Part shown: positions 1 to 10,607 of the stretch, piece by piece
Position numbering within the stretch: the first letter of the stretch is position 1
Layout: each line of letters opens with the position of its first letter
Source of the DNA: Pollenia angustigena
Taxonomy: Eukaryota; Arthropoda; Insecta; Diptera; Polleniidae
DNA length: 64,000 nt
Reading direction: 5' to 3'
NCBI GenBank assembly: GCA_930367215.1
Contig: OV884057.1
Location: forward strand, 111,935,284 to 111,999,283
Position numbers and translations under genes: made by a program
The notes under the pieces: generated by a model
Seen by the model: the letters and a program-made list of their open reading frames with translations, nothing else
Told to the model about the DNA's origin: nothing
Databases searched by the model: none

Positions 1-1
1 A

Positions 2-106
2 TCGATTAGGCTGAAAGAAGCGGAACACGTTGCAAATATGGAGTTAAAAAAGATTGATTTAGAAATAAAGACAAAAGAATTGGAATTGCTAAATCAACAA
101 TATTGA
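2..106 (+). CDS. Harbinger second protein (Myb/SANT-like partner), C-terminal end
   Basis: Open from the window edge to TGA at 104-106, encoding 34 residues rich in K, E and L (begins S-I-R-L-K-E-A-E-H, ends E-L-L-N-Q-Q-Y). This matches the charged coiled-coil tail of the Myb/SANT-like DNA-binding protein that PIF/Harbinger elements carry beside their transposase. In that family the partner helps nuclear import and binds element ends. It converges tail-to-tail with the transposase at 352-1656, the usual two-gene layout. The N-terminal Myb domain would lie left of the window. The short length makes the family call contextual. Confidence 0.55.
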   Translation, partial: SIRLKEAEHVANMELKKIDLEIKTKELELLNQQY

Positions 107-351
107 TACAAATGCGTAGGCAAATATTAAATGAGTTTTTTTTTTTTTTGTTTTTTAACTTTTGTTGTGAAATTTAGTAATAAATTCGATTTTTTTTATT
201 AAAAAGCGAAGCTTTTTTTAAGTATTTTTATTTTATTTATAAAAGACTTGGATTCCATTTTATAATATTATTTTTTTTAATTGGTGATATTAAAAGTACA
301 AAAAACAAAAATTGTTTAATAAATTTTATTAAAAAGAAACCAAAATTTGTT

Positions 352-1656
352 TTATTTATTTCTCCATAAGGTTATTTTAATGTGGTCTCTAATCTTTTGC
401 CCAATTTTTGTCACTTGTGTCTCGTTCCCAATATCAGGTATAGCTGGAACAGTTTCAGCCAAACAACTATGTGTGTAATTTGGGACATTAAAATGAATAC
501 ACAAGTTGTGTTAGCCAACACAAACATTAACAAAATTTGCCATTTTCTCTGGGCTGTATCTACTTCTCTTCTCGTTGCTTAGGATTTTCCATCTTGCCTT
601 GAGTATGCCAATAGACCGTTCTACTATACATCGGGCTTTGGAATGAATGTCATTAAAGTACGTCTCCATCGTGTCATCCGCTGGATTTCTATAAGGCGTT
701 AACAGCCATGGCTCAATTGGGTACCCGGAATCTCCTTTTGATTAATTTTAAATTTGTAAATAAAAAAAGAATTTTTCTTGTTAACCTTACCTAGAAGCCA
801 AGCATTTCCTAAATTTTTGCTATTGTAAAGTTCTTCTAACAAACTTTTTTCGCCTGAATGCTTCCACACAAATGAGTCATGTGCTGCACCGCCATATTTG
901 GTATTTATAGCTATAATCTTATACTCATGATCACAAATCTAAATGAAATAATATTTAATTATTATTTAATAGCTTTTTCTAGTGATACGAATTAAGGTAA
1001 ATACCACCATAGCATTGAGACTGTGATATCCTTTTCTATTAAAGAACATATGCTCATTTGTACCTGGCCTCTGCAGTCCTATGTGCGTACCGTCTACGCA
1101 TCCAATAACTTTAAACAAAAAAAGTAAATGATGAATATTTTATAAAGCCATTTTAACAAACCTCCGGGAATCTTGAATTTTTGAAAAAAATAATCTTTAC
1201 AAGTTGAGGATTGCTGAGGCAAGAACCGTATAAACTTAGGGCATAGTTTTGCTTCCATTTCGTTTATGACGTGACTAACAATTTTGGATACTGTGCTTTG
1301 GGCTAAGCCCACCAAATAGTAATTTCCGACATTGTGTTGAAAACTGCCACTCGCTAAAAGTGAAAGTGTGGCTGCTAGCTGCAGCTTCGGCGGCACTGCT
1401 GTAGACATGTTTCCAATAAAGTCGAGCTGACATAGAACATAGTGGAACGCCTCTTTTGTCAGTCTAAATCTAGTTTTAAATCTGAAAATTTAAACATTCG
1501 CACAAAAAACTTAAAATGTTAAATTTTTTCATCTTACGCGTTTGGAGATAAAGAAAATGGATTACTTTTATCTCTAACTTCTTTTCTGACACGTATAACA
1601 CTAAATTCTTCCTCCGAGTCTGATGAGGATAAGTAAAATAATAACGATGGATTCAT
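352..1656 (-). pseudogene. PIF/Harbinger (HARBI1-like) transposase, five exons, one in-frame stop
   Basis: DDE nuclease of a PIF/Harbinger transposon. Exons, by splice-site reading on the minus strand: 1538-1656, 1162-1481, 1005-1108, 791-938 and 352-734. All junctions keep frame and use GT/AG. ATG at 1654-1656. Exon 2 gives the helix-turn-helix-like part (V-G-L-A-Q-S-T-V-S). Exon 3 gives G-C-V-D-G-T-H with the first catalytic D. Exon 5 gives G-D-S-G-Y-P with the second D and the later E in V-E-R-S-I-G. The reading frame is broken only by TAA at 511-513 (minus strand), where the family has Leu in the L-H-N-L-C motif. About 50 codons follow to the natural TAA at 352-354. A single T/A change explains it. 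HARBI1-like host genes exist, but the convergent partner gene favours a transposon. Confidence 0.88.
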
Positions 1657-1904
1657 ATTTTTTTGTTTTATTAAAAAATATACACATTAAATTTGTCAAA
1701 TTTTCTTTAACTTGTTACGAATTGTAATTGTTGACATTTAACATATGATAAAAATCTATTACATTTTGTTAAAAATTACGATTCGATATATATCGTATGC
1801 GATGATTTGCTTACACGACACGTATTGTAATATTATTCGTTACGATAGTTCACTCGATATCTAATGCGGTGATTAGACCCCTGATCGCGGAGATTGGTTT
1901 AAGC

Positions 1905-3675
1905 ATGAGTGGAATTAACGCATCGGTGTTAGATACGAGTGTATCGTCTCCAAGCACCTCATCTGCAGTTTCTTCTGGTACACCTCGTGCACTGAAGCGC
2001 ATACGCCTTGAGCATGCTGAAGAATCGATCATTGAGACTGAACACAATGTCGTGAACGACGCTGGATCATTTAGCGGATCCATTACTGATATAGATCCAA
2101 AATCGCAGAACTTTAAAAAAATATTGTGGCGCCAAAAAAACCTTGTGCTTGATCAATCTGCGATCGCATTTTGTGAGCCTGAACTTGGGGAAGATTTAAA
2201 GAAACTGGATACACCATACAAGTGCTTCATATATTTTTTGGATGACACCACATTGATCACATTGCAGAGCAGACGAATTTATATGCAGCTCAGAAAAATA
2301 TAAAGACTTCCTTCTCTACAACAAATTTGGAAGTACGCCAATATGTTGGCATACTTTTTTTCATGTCAGTTTACCGTTACCCAAGCGTTCGTTCATACTG
2401 TAGTGAATATGCTTTCCAAATAATTCAGGACACAATGTCAAGAAAGCGTTTTGACCAAATGCGGACTAATTTACATTTCAATGACAACAGCAAATTGCCC
2501 GCCAAAAACACAGAAAACTACGATCCTTTATACAAAGTACGTCCAATCATAAAGCATTTTAATGAAAAGTTTCAGTCTGTGCCAATGACTCAACGTGTTT
2601 GTGTGGATGAACAAATGTGTGCAACGAAGATGGAGTCTTTTCTTCGGCAATACATGCCAGAAAGCCGCACAAATGGGGAGTGAAACTCTTTGTTTTGTCT
2701 GATTCCTTCGGGTTCAGCTATAGCTTTGAAATATATTGCGGTGCTGGGGACAATGTTGTTGTCAGACCTGGTTCTCCAGACTTAGGGGCAGCAAATGTGG
2801 TTGTTCGATTGTCGCGCATTGTACCAGACTTTAAGACCCATATTATATATTTTGATAATTACTATACTTCACTTTCACTACTCGTATACCTTCGAGCGCG
2901 GGGTATCTTTTCCTTGGGAACTATTCGATCAAATCGAATTCCCAATTGTAAGCTGCCTACAGATAATGACTTAAAAAAGCATCCGCGTGGATATTCCACT
3001 GAATTCTGCGGCTCTGCTTTCGGTGTAGACATCTCTTCGTTAGTTTGGAAAGATAATAAAGCTGTGCGATTGGTATCGACCTTTGTAGGAAAGCAGCCTT
3101 TTCAGAATCAAACAGATGCAAAAACCACCGCTTCACGTTATGTACGTTCTGAAAAGAAATATGTTGACGTCGATTGTCCCAATATTTTAAATGAATATAA
3201 TAGCCATATGGGTGGTGTCGATTTGACGGATGGCCTCATTGGACGTTACAAAATTACTATGAAGTCTAACAAATACACATTGGCTTGATCTAACCATGGT
3301 GAATGCTTACATTTTGTTTAAAAGAATCAACAAGCCTGACTCCAGTGATAGGCAATACCAACTACCGAATTTCCGCTCAGAGGTTGCACATGTGCTTTGT
3401 ACATTGCAAAATCCTTCGTTGCCCAAACACCCAGGGCAGGGCGTCCACGCACAGTTGATACAAAAAAAAATTCTGGGGCAAAGACATTCCTACCACCTAC
3501 AGACGTTCGCTATGATGGAGTGGAACATTATGCGAAAACTATGCCACGCTCTGGTAAAAAGACTTGCAAGTTCCCCGGCTGCACTTCCGAAACACAAGTA
3601 GTATGCCGAAGGTGTAACGTAAACCTATGCCAGACTCAGCAAAAGGACTGCCTTTTTGACTTTCATCACAAATAA
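1905..3675 (+). pseudogene. piggyBac-family transposase with at least four frameshifts
   Basis: Cut-and-paste DDD transposase of the piggyBac (PGBD) family. First plausible ATG at 1905; the open frame continues slightly upstream without an ATG. Frame changes occur near 2265, 2665, 3280 and 3400. Pieces in order: a Ser-rich N-terminus; a core with V-C-V-D-E-Q-M (first D), I-I-Y-F-D-N-Y-Y-T-S (second D) and H-M-G-G-V-D-L-T-D (third D); then a C-terminal Cys-rich domain with C-K-F-P-G-C, V-V-C-R-R-C and a D-F-H-H end, typical of the family's zinc-binding tail. All three catalytic Asp are kept although the frame is destroyed, so the copy is dead but not ancient. Stop at 3673-3675. Confidence 0.9.
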
Positions 3676-3820
3676 TTACTTTTAATTAATTTTTTTCTAC
3701 ATGCTGCATAACTATGCTACAATTAAATTAAAAATAAAAATAAAACTATTACTTTTTCTATACTTTTTTTGTTATTTTTTATTACACTAATGAATATTTT
3801 TTTATTGATTTTAGTTTAAT

Positions 3821-4388
3821 AATAATTAGTATTGTGGTTATTTTGTTGAACTATTTATGGTTTTTAATCCAAATTTTTAATATTTTTAATTAGGCTTAAG
3901 TTCATGAAATTTAATTTTTATTAAATTATTTTTATGAAGAAAGGAATTTTACAACATGAAAATTAATTAAAATTGTTATTGATAATCTTTCATTCTTGAC
4001 GTGGCTCGGGCTCGAACCCTGGCCGGCAGGTTACCATGACATGTTTCGATCGCAACCACTCGATCTCCTCAGATGGATTTGCCGTCTTACACTCGCAGCC
4101 ATCGACGACTGCTGACGTCACTAGTCAAACATCAATCCTTAAACCAAATTGTATTTTAACATTTGGTAGATCGAAATTTGCTTTCCTGAATGAGTGGTTG
4201 CGATCGAAACATGTCATGGTAACCTGCCGGCCAGGGTTCGAGCCCGAGCCACGTCAAGAATGAAAGATTATCAATAACAATTTTAATTAATTTTCATGTT
4301 GTAAAATTCCTTTCTTCATAAAAATAATTTAATAAAAATTAAATTTCATGAACTTAAGCCTAATTAAAAATATTAAAAATTTGGATTA
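3821..4388 (-). mobile_element. Inverted tRNA-derived SINE-like element (family A), copy 1
   Basis: About 270-bp arms in inverted orientation form a near-complete hairpin. Each arm carries a tRNA-like core: GAGTGGTTGCGATCG resembles an A box and GGGTTCGAGCCC is a B box of RNA polymerase III. A perfect 14-bp target duplication GATTTTAGTTTAAT flanks it (3807-3820 and 4389-4402). The ends are fixed and asymmetric: one starts AATCCAAAT, the other ends CCACAATACTAATTATT. Copy 1 lies in reverse relative to copies 2 and 3. It is inserted in the 3' part of the piggyBac element. The long duplication fits LINE-style retroposition better than cut-and-paste. Confidence 0.7.
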
Positions 4389-4576
4389 GATTTTAGTTTA
4401 ATTTTTTTCCTCTCTTTCCCAAGACCGCCTCTAGGCGGTCTACAATTCCGAGCCCATAAAACACGTTCCAAACACAATAACATTTTTGTAAAATTACATC
4501 CTTCATATTTGATTAAAAACTAATCCAAAAATAATTTGTAAATAAAAAAAAAAAAATTTGGGAACTAGAGGGTTAA

Positions 4577-5018
4577 ATAGCTTTAACTTCCTTTTAAAAG
4601 TTAACATTTGTTAACAATTTAGCGACCGTACCTAAAATCCCTTTAAGACAAAAACCCATATGAATTTTAATTTCAAGATATTGTTCGGCGCACACATCTC
4701 TTACATATATGAATTTTAACCTAATATGGGCTTAAGCGATAATATTTTTAGGTTCTTTTTTTAAATTTTGTTATTAAATTGTGGAATATTTTGTCTTCAA
4801 GTGAGCAATTTTGGATTTTTAGGGCATATTGTTTTAGCAATTTTCAGGGCATATTTTCCAGTCTTTACTGCATATTTAATGCGTATAAAACGCGTTTTTA
4901 GAGCATATTTCTGGTTTCCCTGCTCATCACCATTTAACTTTATATGCTTAAGTTTATCTTAAAGTTGAAGATTCTATTTTGAATTTTTCGTTATATTTTT
5001 AAGAATTGTTGTAATCAA
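4577..5018. other. Intergenic; GCATATTT-repeat remnant
   Basis: No gene. 4790-4915 has several GCATATTT/AGGGCATATT repeats like the subterminal repeats of some insect hAT elements (also near 60,420-60,530). The rest is AT-rich and featureless. Confidence 0.35.
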
Positions 5019-5556
5019 AATAATTTTTGGGAATACCAAATTTTAATTTAAAAAGATTTTGTTATTCGTGCTTAATTCCCAATTTTTATTCTTGATAAAA
5101 ACACTGAAATTTATTGTTGATGGGATAAGCTATTCCTATGCGCATTTCACTGGTTGCTTAGGCCAGATCGTCAGGAAACTTCATCCATGAAGATTTTAGA
5201 AAAACTAAAGATATCAAACCAAATAAAACTGTTAAGCGTATAAAAATTATAAGCAGCAGTTTAACTTGTAACAATATTAACGTTTAAACAAAAACAACAA
5301 CAATAAACAGTGAGTTTATCTCATCTTACATTCCCCACTACGATTGATTGGTATTCTCCCAACATTAATTGTAGTTGTAAGTAGAACTGTTGCTTATAAT
5401 TCTTATAAGCTTAACAGTTTTATTTGGTTTTTCTAAACATTTATGGATGAAGTTTCCCGACGATCTGGCCTAAGCAACCAGTGAAATGCGAATAGGAATA
5501 GCTTATCCCATCAACAATAAATTTCAGTGTCATTAAGCACGAATAACAAAATCTTT
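5019..5556. mobile_element. Foldback element (family B), copy 1
   Basis: Two arms in inverted orientation, 5050-5330 and 5385-5556, share the block GATTTTGTTATTCGTGCTTA and GGCCAGATCGTCAGGAAAC. The left end has the one-sided extension ATCAAAA...TTTTTGGGAATAC seen in the 41.9-kb copy. An imperfect AATTGTT direct repeat may be the target duplication. Non-coding. Confidence 0.6.
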
Positions 5557-6289
5557 TTAAATTGTTTAAAAATATTTTTACAAAGTTCATATGATGGAGA
5601 AATTATACATGAACATTAGGGCCATAACTTTTTCACACTTTTTGCGAATATATAAAACGGCATGGTATAGGCGTGCAGAACATTAAAAGTTATTAACAAA
5701 AAATATGATAATTTGTTCGGATTGTTAAATAAGTTCACGCAGGGATCGGGTTGAAGTTTGAAGACAGCAATTTTTATCTCACGCAAATTTTAAAAATATT
5801 CTCCTGATATTTGTATATATTTCTATACGTATCACTTAAATGGTATTTTGGAATTTATCCACTGCTTTAAGTTTAAAAAATTTCCTACGGTTTACAATTC
5901 ATCGCGGTTCAAAATTTCTTTGGAAGGTTTTAGAAATTTGCTTCCCTGCGTGAGGTTTTTATTCTCAAAACGACAGGAGACAGGTGTTTTCATTACTAAA
6001 ACATTCTTGGCCACTCCGTGGTTGTACTATGGTAAAAATTTGGTTATGCCCTAATGCACATATTGGTCTTAATCGAAAATTAATTTTATGAATTTCCGGA
6101 ACCCCATATAATCTAGGTGCAGTTGCTATGTAAGTTTAAGTAATTTTATTCTTTACCGTAACTGTCAAAGTCATTATTTATCCTTTGTAATATATTAATA
6201 GCTGTGTTTTTCCTTTATAGTTTTACTATTCTTAAATTTATTATCCGTTCCGTTGATTTCTACTGTCGTATTTTTCATTTTTAATTGGC
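5557..6289. other. Intergenic, AT-rich
   Basis: I see no gene, RNA or repeat structure I can name here. The short ORF at 5848-6054 has no recognisable domain. Confidence 0.5.
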
Positions 6290-6558
6290 CATCTCGTTCA
6301 AGTGATTTGACACGTTTGGATTACTTTTTGTGGGGGTACGTACGTTCGGCTGATAAGACAGCAGCGATTGATCATTAAGAAGCCTACATTAGACGCACAA
6401 TTGGCGAAATAAAACCGGTTATGCTCGGAAAAGTGGAGCAAAATTGGACCGACTGAATGGCGTTCATAAGACATAGTCGCGGAGGCCAAATGCCATAAAC
6501 TAGTTTTAAAAATTAAATGCCATGCAATTTGCGAGTAAATTAATGATGGGCATTCCAT
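6290..6558 (+). pseudogene. IS630/mariner-type transposase, C-terminal remnant
   Basis: Read on the plus strand with several stops: S-D-L-T-R-L-D-Y-F-L-W-G-Y-V-R-S, then R-R-T-I-G-E-I-K-P-V-M-L, then Q-N-W-T-D and I-R-H-S-R-G-G. This is the third-Asp motif (D-L-T-P-L-D-Y-F-L-W-G in intact relatives) and the helical C-terminus of the insect IS630/Tc1/mariner transposase group. Only this end remains. Two other fragments of the same kind of protein occur at 39.3 and 41.0 kb. Confidence 0.7.
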
Positions 6559-6853
6559 TGAATGTATTGTTTTATTTTTAAAAAGTTTTATACCTCTTAA
6601 ATGAACACACTTTATGTATATGAATAAGAGAGAGGTTTTGCTGGCTGTTTTTTTTTTTTTTTTTAATGGAGTTTGACACTCAAAATATATATAAACTATG
6701 TGACAAAAGCAAGTAAAAAAGTACAGTCGGTTAAGCGTAAGAGTCTACCCTATTTGGGACCCGTATATGATTTTAATATGATTAGAGTTGCAAACCAATT
6801 TGGGATTCACAAGGTGTGCAATTTAGTTATATCGTCATAATATCCTAACTTGG
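6559..6853. other. Intergenic with poly-T tract
   Basis: Holds a T tract near 6648-6664 and a TTGGGATTCACAAGG segment also seen in altered form near 55,320. No gene. Confidence 0.4.
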
Positions 6854-7260
6854 CGTTTACATTTGCAATTTCTGGCAAGACAGTAGCAATACATGCAAAC
6901 TTTTTCACTAATACATGCACACTTTTCCAACTGTCTTGTCTACTGTCTAGCAAATATTGCAGACAGTAAACTTGGACAGTGATTTGACATTTGCATATTT
7001 TGCTTTGATTTTTTTATATTATAGTTAAGTGTTATGTTTGTTAACACAATATAAGTATTTTAAGCTGTTTTTAAGTTTGTTTAGTTCATGTAAAACACGT
7101 TTAGCTGGACTTGAACAGCAACATTCAAGTTTGACTTATTTTTAAAAGTGAACTGTCTTAACTACTGTCTGGACGCCTACGTCACGAAAACAGTTAGTAG
7201 TGTTTTTGGAAACTAATATGTATTTTCTTACTGTCTTGCCAGTACTGTCAAATGTAAACG
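6854..7260. mobile_element. MITE with about 32-bp terminal inverted repeats
   Basis: Left end CGTTTACATTTG then CTGGCAAGACAGTA; right end TACTGTCTTGCCAG then CAAATGTAAACG, mutually inverted with a few mismatches. About 400 bp, non-coding. Target duplication not resolved, so superfamily unknown. Confidence 0.6.
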
Positions 7261-7327
7261 TACTGTTAATAATGTTTTACAATTGTTTTTAAAAAAATAC
7301 TGTTGTGTTTCAAACAAAATCAAAATT

Positions 7328-7440
7328 GTAATGCTGTGTTCATTGATTCGTCATAACTGTACAGTAGAAATCTATATTTTAAGCGGTTGCCCACGGCAGT
7401 CATACTTTATGACTACCTTGTAAATCCCCCCATATATTTT
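7328..7440. repeat. Dispersed repeat, uninterrupted copy
   Basis: This segment (from TGCTGTGTTCATTGATTCGT to GTAAATCCCCCCAT) reappears in reverse orientation at about 55,318-55,650, where it is split by a 194-bp MITE. Non-coding. Confidence 0.6.
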
Positions 7441-9839
7441 TTTTGCCAAATTGAGCCTTAATAGCAACATAATTAGATGGAGCAACACTGTATTTCGGAA
7501 AGAATTTTGTATGGGGACTATGTGGAATTATGGACCGATTCTGGCTACTTGAAACTTTTGTGTCGTAGGTTCAAAAACAACAACTTCTCCAAAGAAAAAA
7601 CTAAACAATAACAATCATTATTCGACTGTTCAGATGTGTGTCTGATATAAAGATGTTCATTCTATGACGATAATCTTGTCCAAATCAATTTTTATAAATT
7701 AACTCAATGCGCTTTAATGGTCATAATAAAAATTGCATGCAAATTTATTGATTAGCAATTTTATTAAAACGTTTCAGTTGAAAAGAATTTGTTGGTCTAT
7801 CCTGTTTCGTATTGAAAACAATTTTTAAGTCGCTTCAGAGAAATGCAGGACACGCATTTGCAACTTTTAATAGAATTGTTACATGAAGGAGGTTCTGCGA
7901 CAGTTATTGAATTTTAATTTTGTTATTAAACAAAATACTTGCTTACAAAAACTTTACAAATGTATGTGCCTTCACATCCAACCGAACACACATACTGAAC
8001 TTTCAATAGTACGAACAATGCAATTATGACGCTGTTGCAAGAAAATAGTGTGTTCGAAATCATGATTAAAAGTTGCAAGAAGCAGCAGCAACATTCTCTT
8101 ATGTGGCGATTTTTATGGTTTTATTGACTGCTTGACGACTATAAAATTGCAAGACATTCTGCTGGACAATTTGTTTTTATTTATTGTTCAGTTGGCACTG
8201 GTCGTGCCATAAGGAAAATGTACTGACTAATAACGGTGTTGGTACCTATTCGTAATTGTAAAGTATCTAACAAGAATTAAGTATAAATAAATAAATACTG
8301 GCAAATCACTTAATTACAATACTAATTATATGTACTAAAAACGAATAATAATAATTATAATGCAGTTGATATGATGGGTGGTAATAAGGGTTTCTATTTC
8401 TGGACTTTTCACCTCCCGAAAAACCGGAACATTTTACAATTTTTGAAAATTTTTAATGATTTTGAAAGAATTTGGTAGTTTAAACATTTTTTAGATTAAG
8501 ATTTAAACTTTTCGTTGAATCATATTTCTGAATAATTCTTCTTACATCGAGTTCTATACAATATCGATAAATAATTCAGAATATTATAACAATTTTAAAA
8601 ATTAACATAAATTTTTCTTCAATTTGTTTAGAAATAACCTCTTTAAAAACGAAAAATTTTTAGTGGTCATTTTGCAGAATAAATTAAAAAATTTAAACGT
8701 AAAACTTTTTTCCATGGTAAATTATGCATCAATTATCACAAAAATCTGTAGATTGATTTCAGGTATTAAAAAGCTAAACTAGATCAAACTGAAAATTGCT
8801 TAAGACTTTTAAAGTGCTTTTCAATAGCCTGCTTTATAAGAAACTATGGACCGATTTTCACGAATTTTGGCAGAGTGATTTCTAATCGTTTGAAACTATT
8901 ACAGACCACATTTTACTAAAAAAAAGGGTTACTTACGTCTTTAGGCGTTTTGAATGGTATTCTGATAGTCGGTATTTTATGGAGCCTATGGTAAATTATG
9001 GACCGATCCTACCAAGATATATCTTTACAATATCAAGCTGCTTTGGAAAACTAAAAATACTTTGACACACAAATCTGTTTAGACCTTCGAAAGTGTGGGT
9101 GTTATGCTATGCTATGACTACAGAGACATGCATTCGATGCAGTGTTGCCAAAACTTGGAGACCAAAAATGGCTAAATTTACGGAAAAAATTGCTTAAAAT
9201 GGGCTAAAAGCATTTTTAAATAAAAACACTTTAAAATTCAATAACAAAACAGAAATAATTCATTTAAAGTTGTTTACGATAAAATTGTGAGTTAAGATCA
9301 ATTTGTTAAATAAGAATAAACGTGAATTAATATTAAAAAATTAAATTAATTTAAATCATCGAAAAATTCGATGTCGTTATTGTTAATCTCATAGGAATCA
9401 CTCATTAGTTTCAAATAAAATCATAAGTTTTAAATAATTTTAAGGTAAATCATAATCACGACAACATTTACCCAACCTTCTGAGTCCAGATCCACACTAC
9501 AAAAAAGTAAAAAAATGTATAGTCGGCTAAACCCGACTTTATGATACCCTACACCACACCACATTAGAACCTTTGTACCAAATTTTTTCGAATAATCTGC
9601 AAATTGCGACCTGTACTTTCCGTGATTCCGAGTAAATCGGTATACGCAAAGGTGGGCTAAGGACCAATATTTTAAGGTGTTACAAACATCAGCACAAACG
9701 CATTCTACCCACTCCACTATTGTGGTATACACTATGGAATACGTAAGCCTTGTGAGATAGTGTAATCTAGGCTTAAGTAATGTTAAAATGTGTTTTAGAA
9801 AAATTTTTATTGTTTTATCCACTAGTTTTGTTTATAGAC
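7441..9839. other. Intergenic repeat debris
   Basis: No gene. The motif TATGGACCGAT occurs near 7530, 8846 and 8997, suggesting fragments of one dispersed repeat. At 9127 CAGTGTTGCCAAAACTTGG looks like a hAT left end, but no partner end was found. Near 9518 TAGTCGGCTAAACCCGACT is a short hairpin followed by ATGATACCCTACACC, a fragment of a dispersed repeat type. The 9430-9822 ORF lies over this and is not coding. Confidence 0.4.
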
Positions 9840-9985
9840 CAGTGAAGGGCACACACATACTATCATATTTATGCTTGTGTTGACGAAATAACAACAAAGC
9901 AACAGCCGAACGTACATTGTCACAGACCACACAAAGAAGTTTATAGTGCACGCGTTCATAGGATTTGCAAATGTGCCCTTCACTG
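9840..9985. mobile_element. hAT-type MITE with 8-bp target duplication
   Basis: 146 bp bounded by CAGTGAAGGGCACA and its inverse TGTGCCCTTCACTG, flanked by perfect TTATAGAC duplications (9832-9839 and 9986-9993). The CAG...CTG ends and 8-bp duplication define hAT. Non-coding. Confidence 0.88.
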
Positions 9986-9993
9986 TTATAGAC

Positions 9994-10300
9994 ACATTTC
10001 AGGTTCGTAGTCAAGCCAAAAACCCCTTTATACATTATATAACATTCATATTGATGACTTTAAAAATTCACATATGACATCAACATCAAAAATAATGAGA
10101 GCGAAATGAGTAAATTGTAAAATAAAGCGTACACGTGCTTTTGTAAAAGTTTGTTGTAAATAGAAACAACAACAACACCACATAAGTTAACGGTGCTTTG
10201 GTTTTGTAAATATCATTCTTCAGTTACGAAAGTCATTTGCAGATAATGTTGATTTGTGATCTGTGATCCCCTAAAAGCTCTAATAATTCAATTTCCCCTG
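9994..10300. other. Intergenic, AT-rich
   Basis: About 300 bp between the hAT MITE and the MULE. I see nothing recognisable. Confidence 0.5.
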
Positions 10301-10607
10301 TGGCACTTTGGCGGCATGAAATAGCCCCCCACGAAATAAGTCCCCAAAACGAAAATGAAATAATTCCCCAATTTTTGGGGTGTTATTTCATATGAAATAA
10401 ACCCCCAATTTTAAAATGAAATGAAATGAAATGAAACCCCAACGAAATGAAATAACTCCCCAAATCAAAATGAAAGAAATCCCCAAAAATTTGGAAGTTA
10501 TTTCATTTGAAATAAATCCCCAATTCCTGAAATGAAATAAATCCCCAAAAAGTTTCAAAACATCCAATCAATTCAAAATATAGATTTATTTGCAATAATT
10601 GAAAAAT

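Larger units (their letters stand above)
1..1860. mobile_element. PIF/Harbinger DNA transposon, left part outside the window
   Basis: Contains the partner-protein tail (plus strand) and the transposase (minus strand), which converge. The 107-351 gap is AT-rich spacer. The right boundary is not resolved: 1657-1860 has AT-rich sequence with short palindromes but I found no clear terminal repeat or TTA duplication. The right limit given is simply where the piggyBac sequence begins. Confidence 0.6.
1861..4572 (+). mobile_element. piggyBac element with right terminus at TTAA
   Basis: After the transposase, the right end reads ...AACTAGAGGG directly followed by TTAA at 4573-4576, the canonical piggyBac target. 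A 9-bp inverted repeat with 2-nt loop (AGACCGCCT/AGGCGGTCT, about 4423-4442) may be the subterminal repeat. The matching TTAA-CCCTCTAG left end was not found, so the left boundary is uncertain. The 3' region is interrupted by the inverted SINE-like element at 3821-4388. Confidence 0.6.

Noticed and set aside
1869..1904. Upstream start of the piggyBac ORF
   Set aside because: It begins with GTG, not ATG; the first ATG in frame is at 1905.
1850..2083. Minus-strand ORF opposite the piggyBac N-terminus
   Set aside because: Antisense shadow of the transposase.
9127..9372. hAT element starting CAGTGTTGCC with repeated ATTCGATG
   Set aside because: The 8-mer recurs at about 9,365, but no mirrored end lies beside it.
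9430..9822. 130-codon minus-strand ORF
   Set aside because: Overlies a dispersed non-coding repeat; no domain, and composition fits AT-rich chance.
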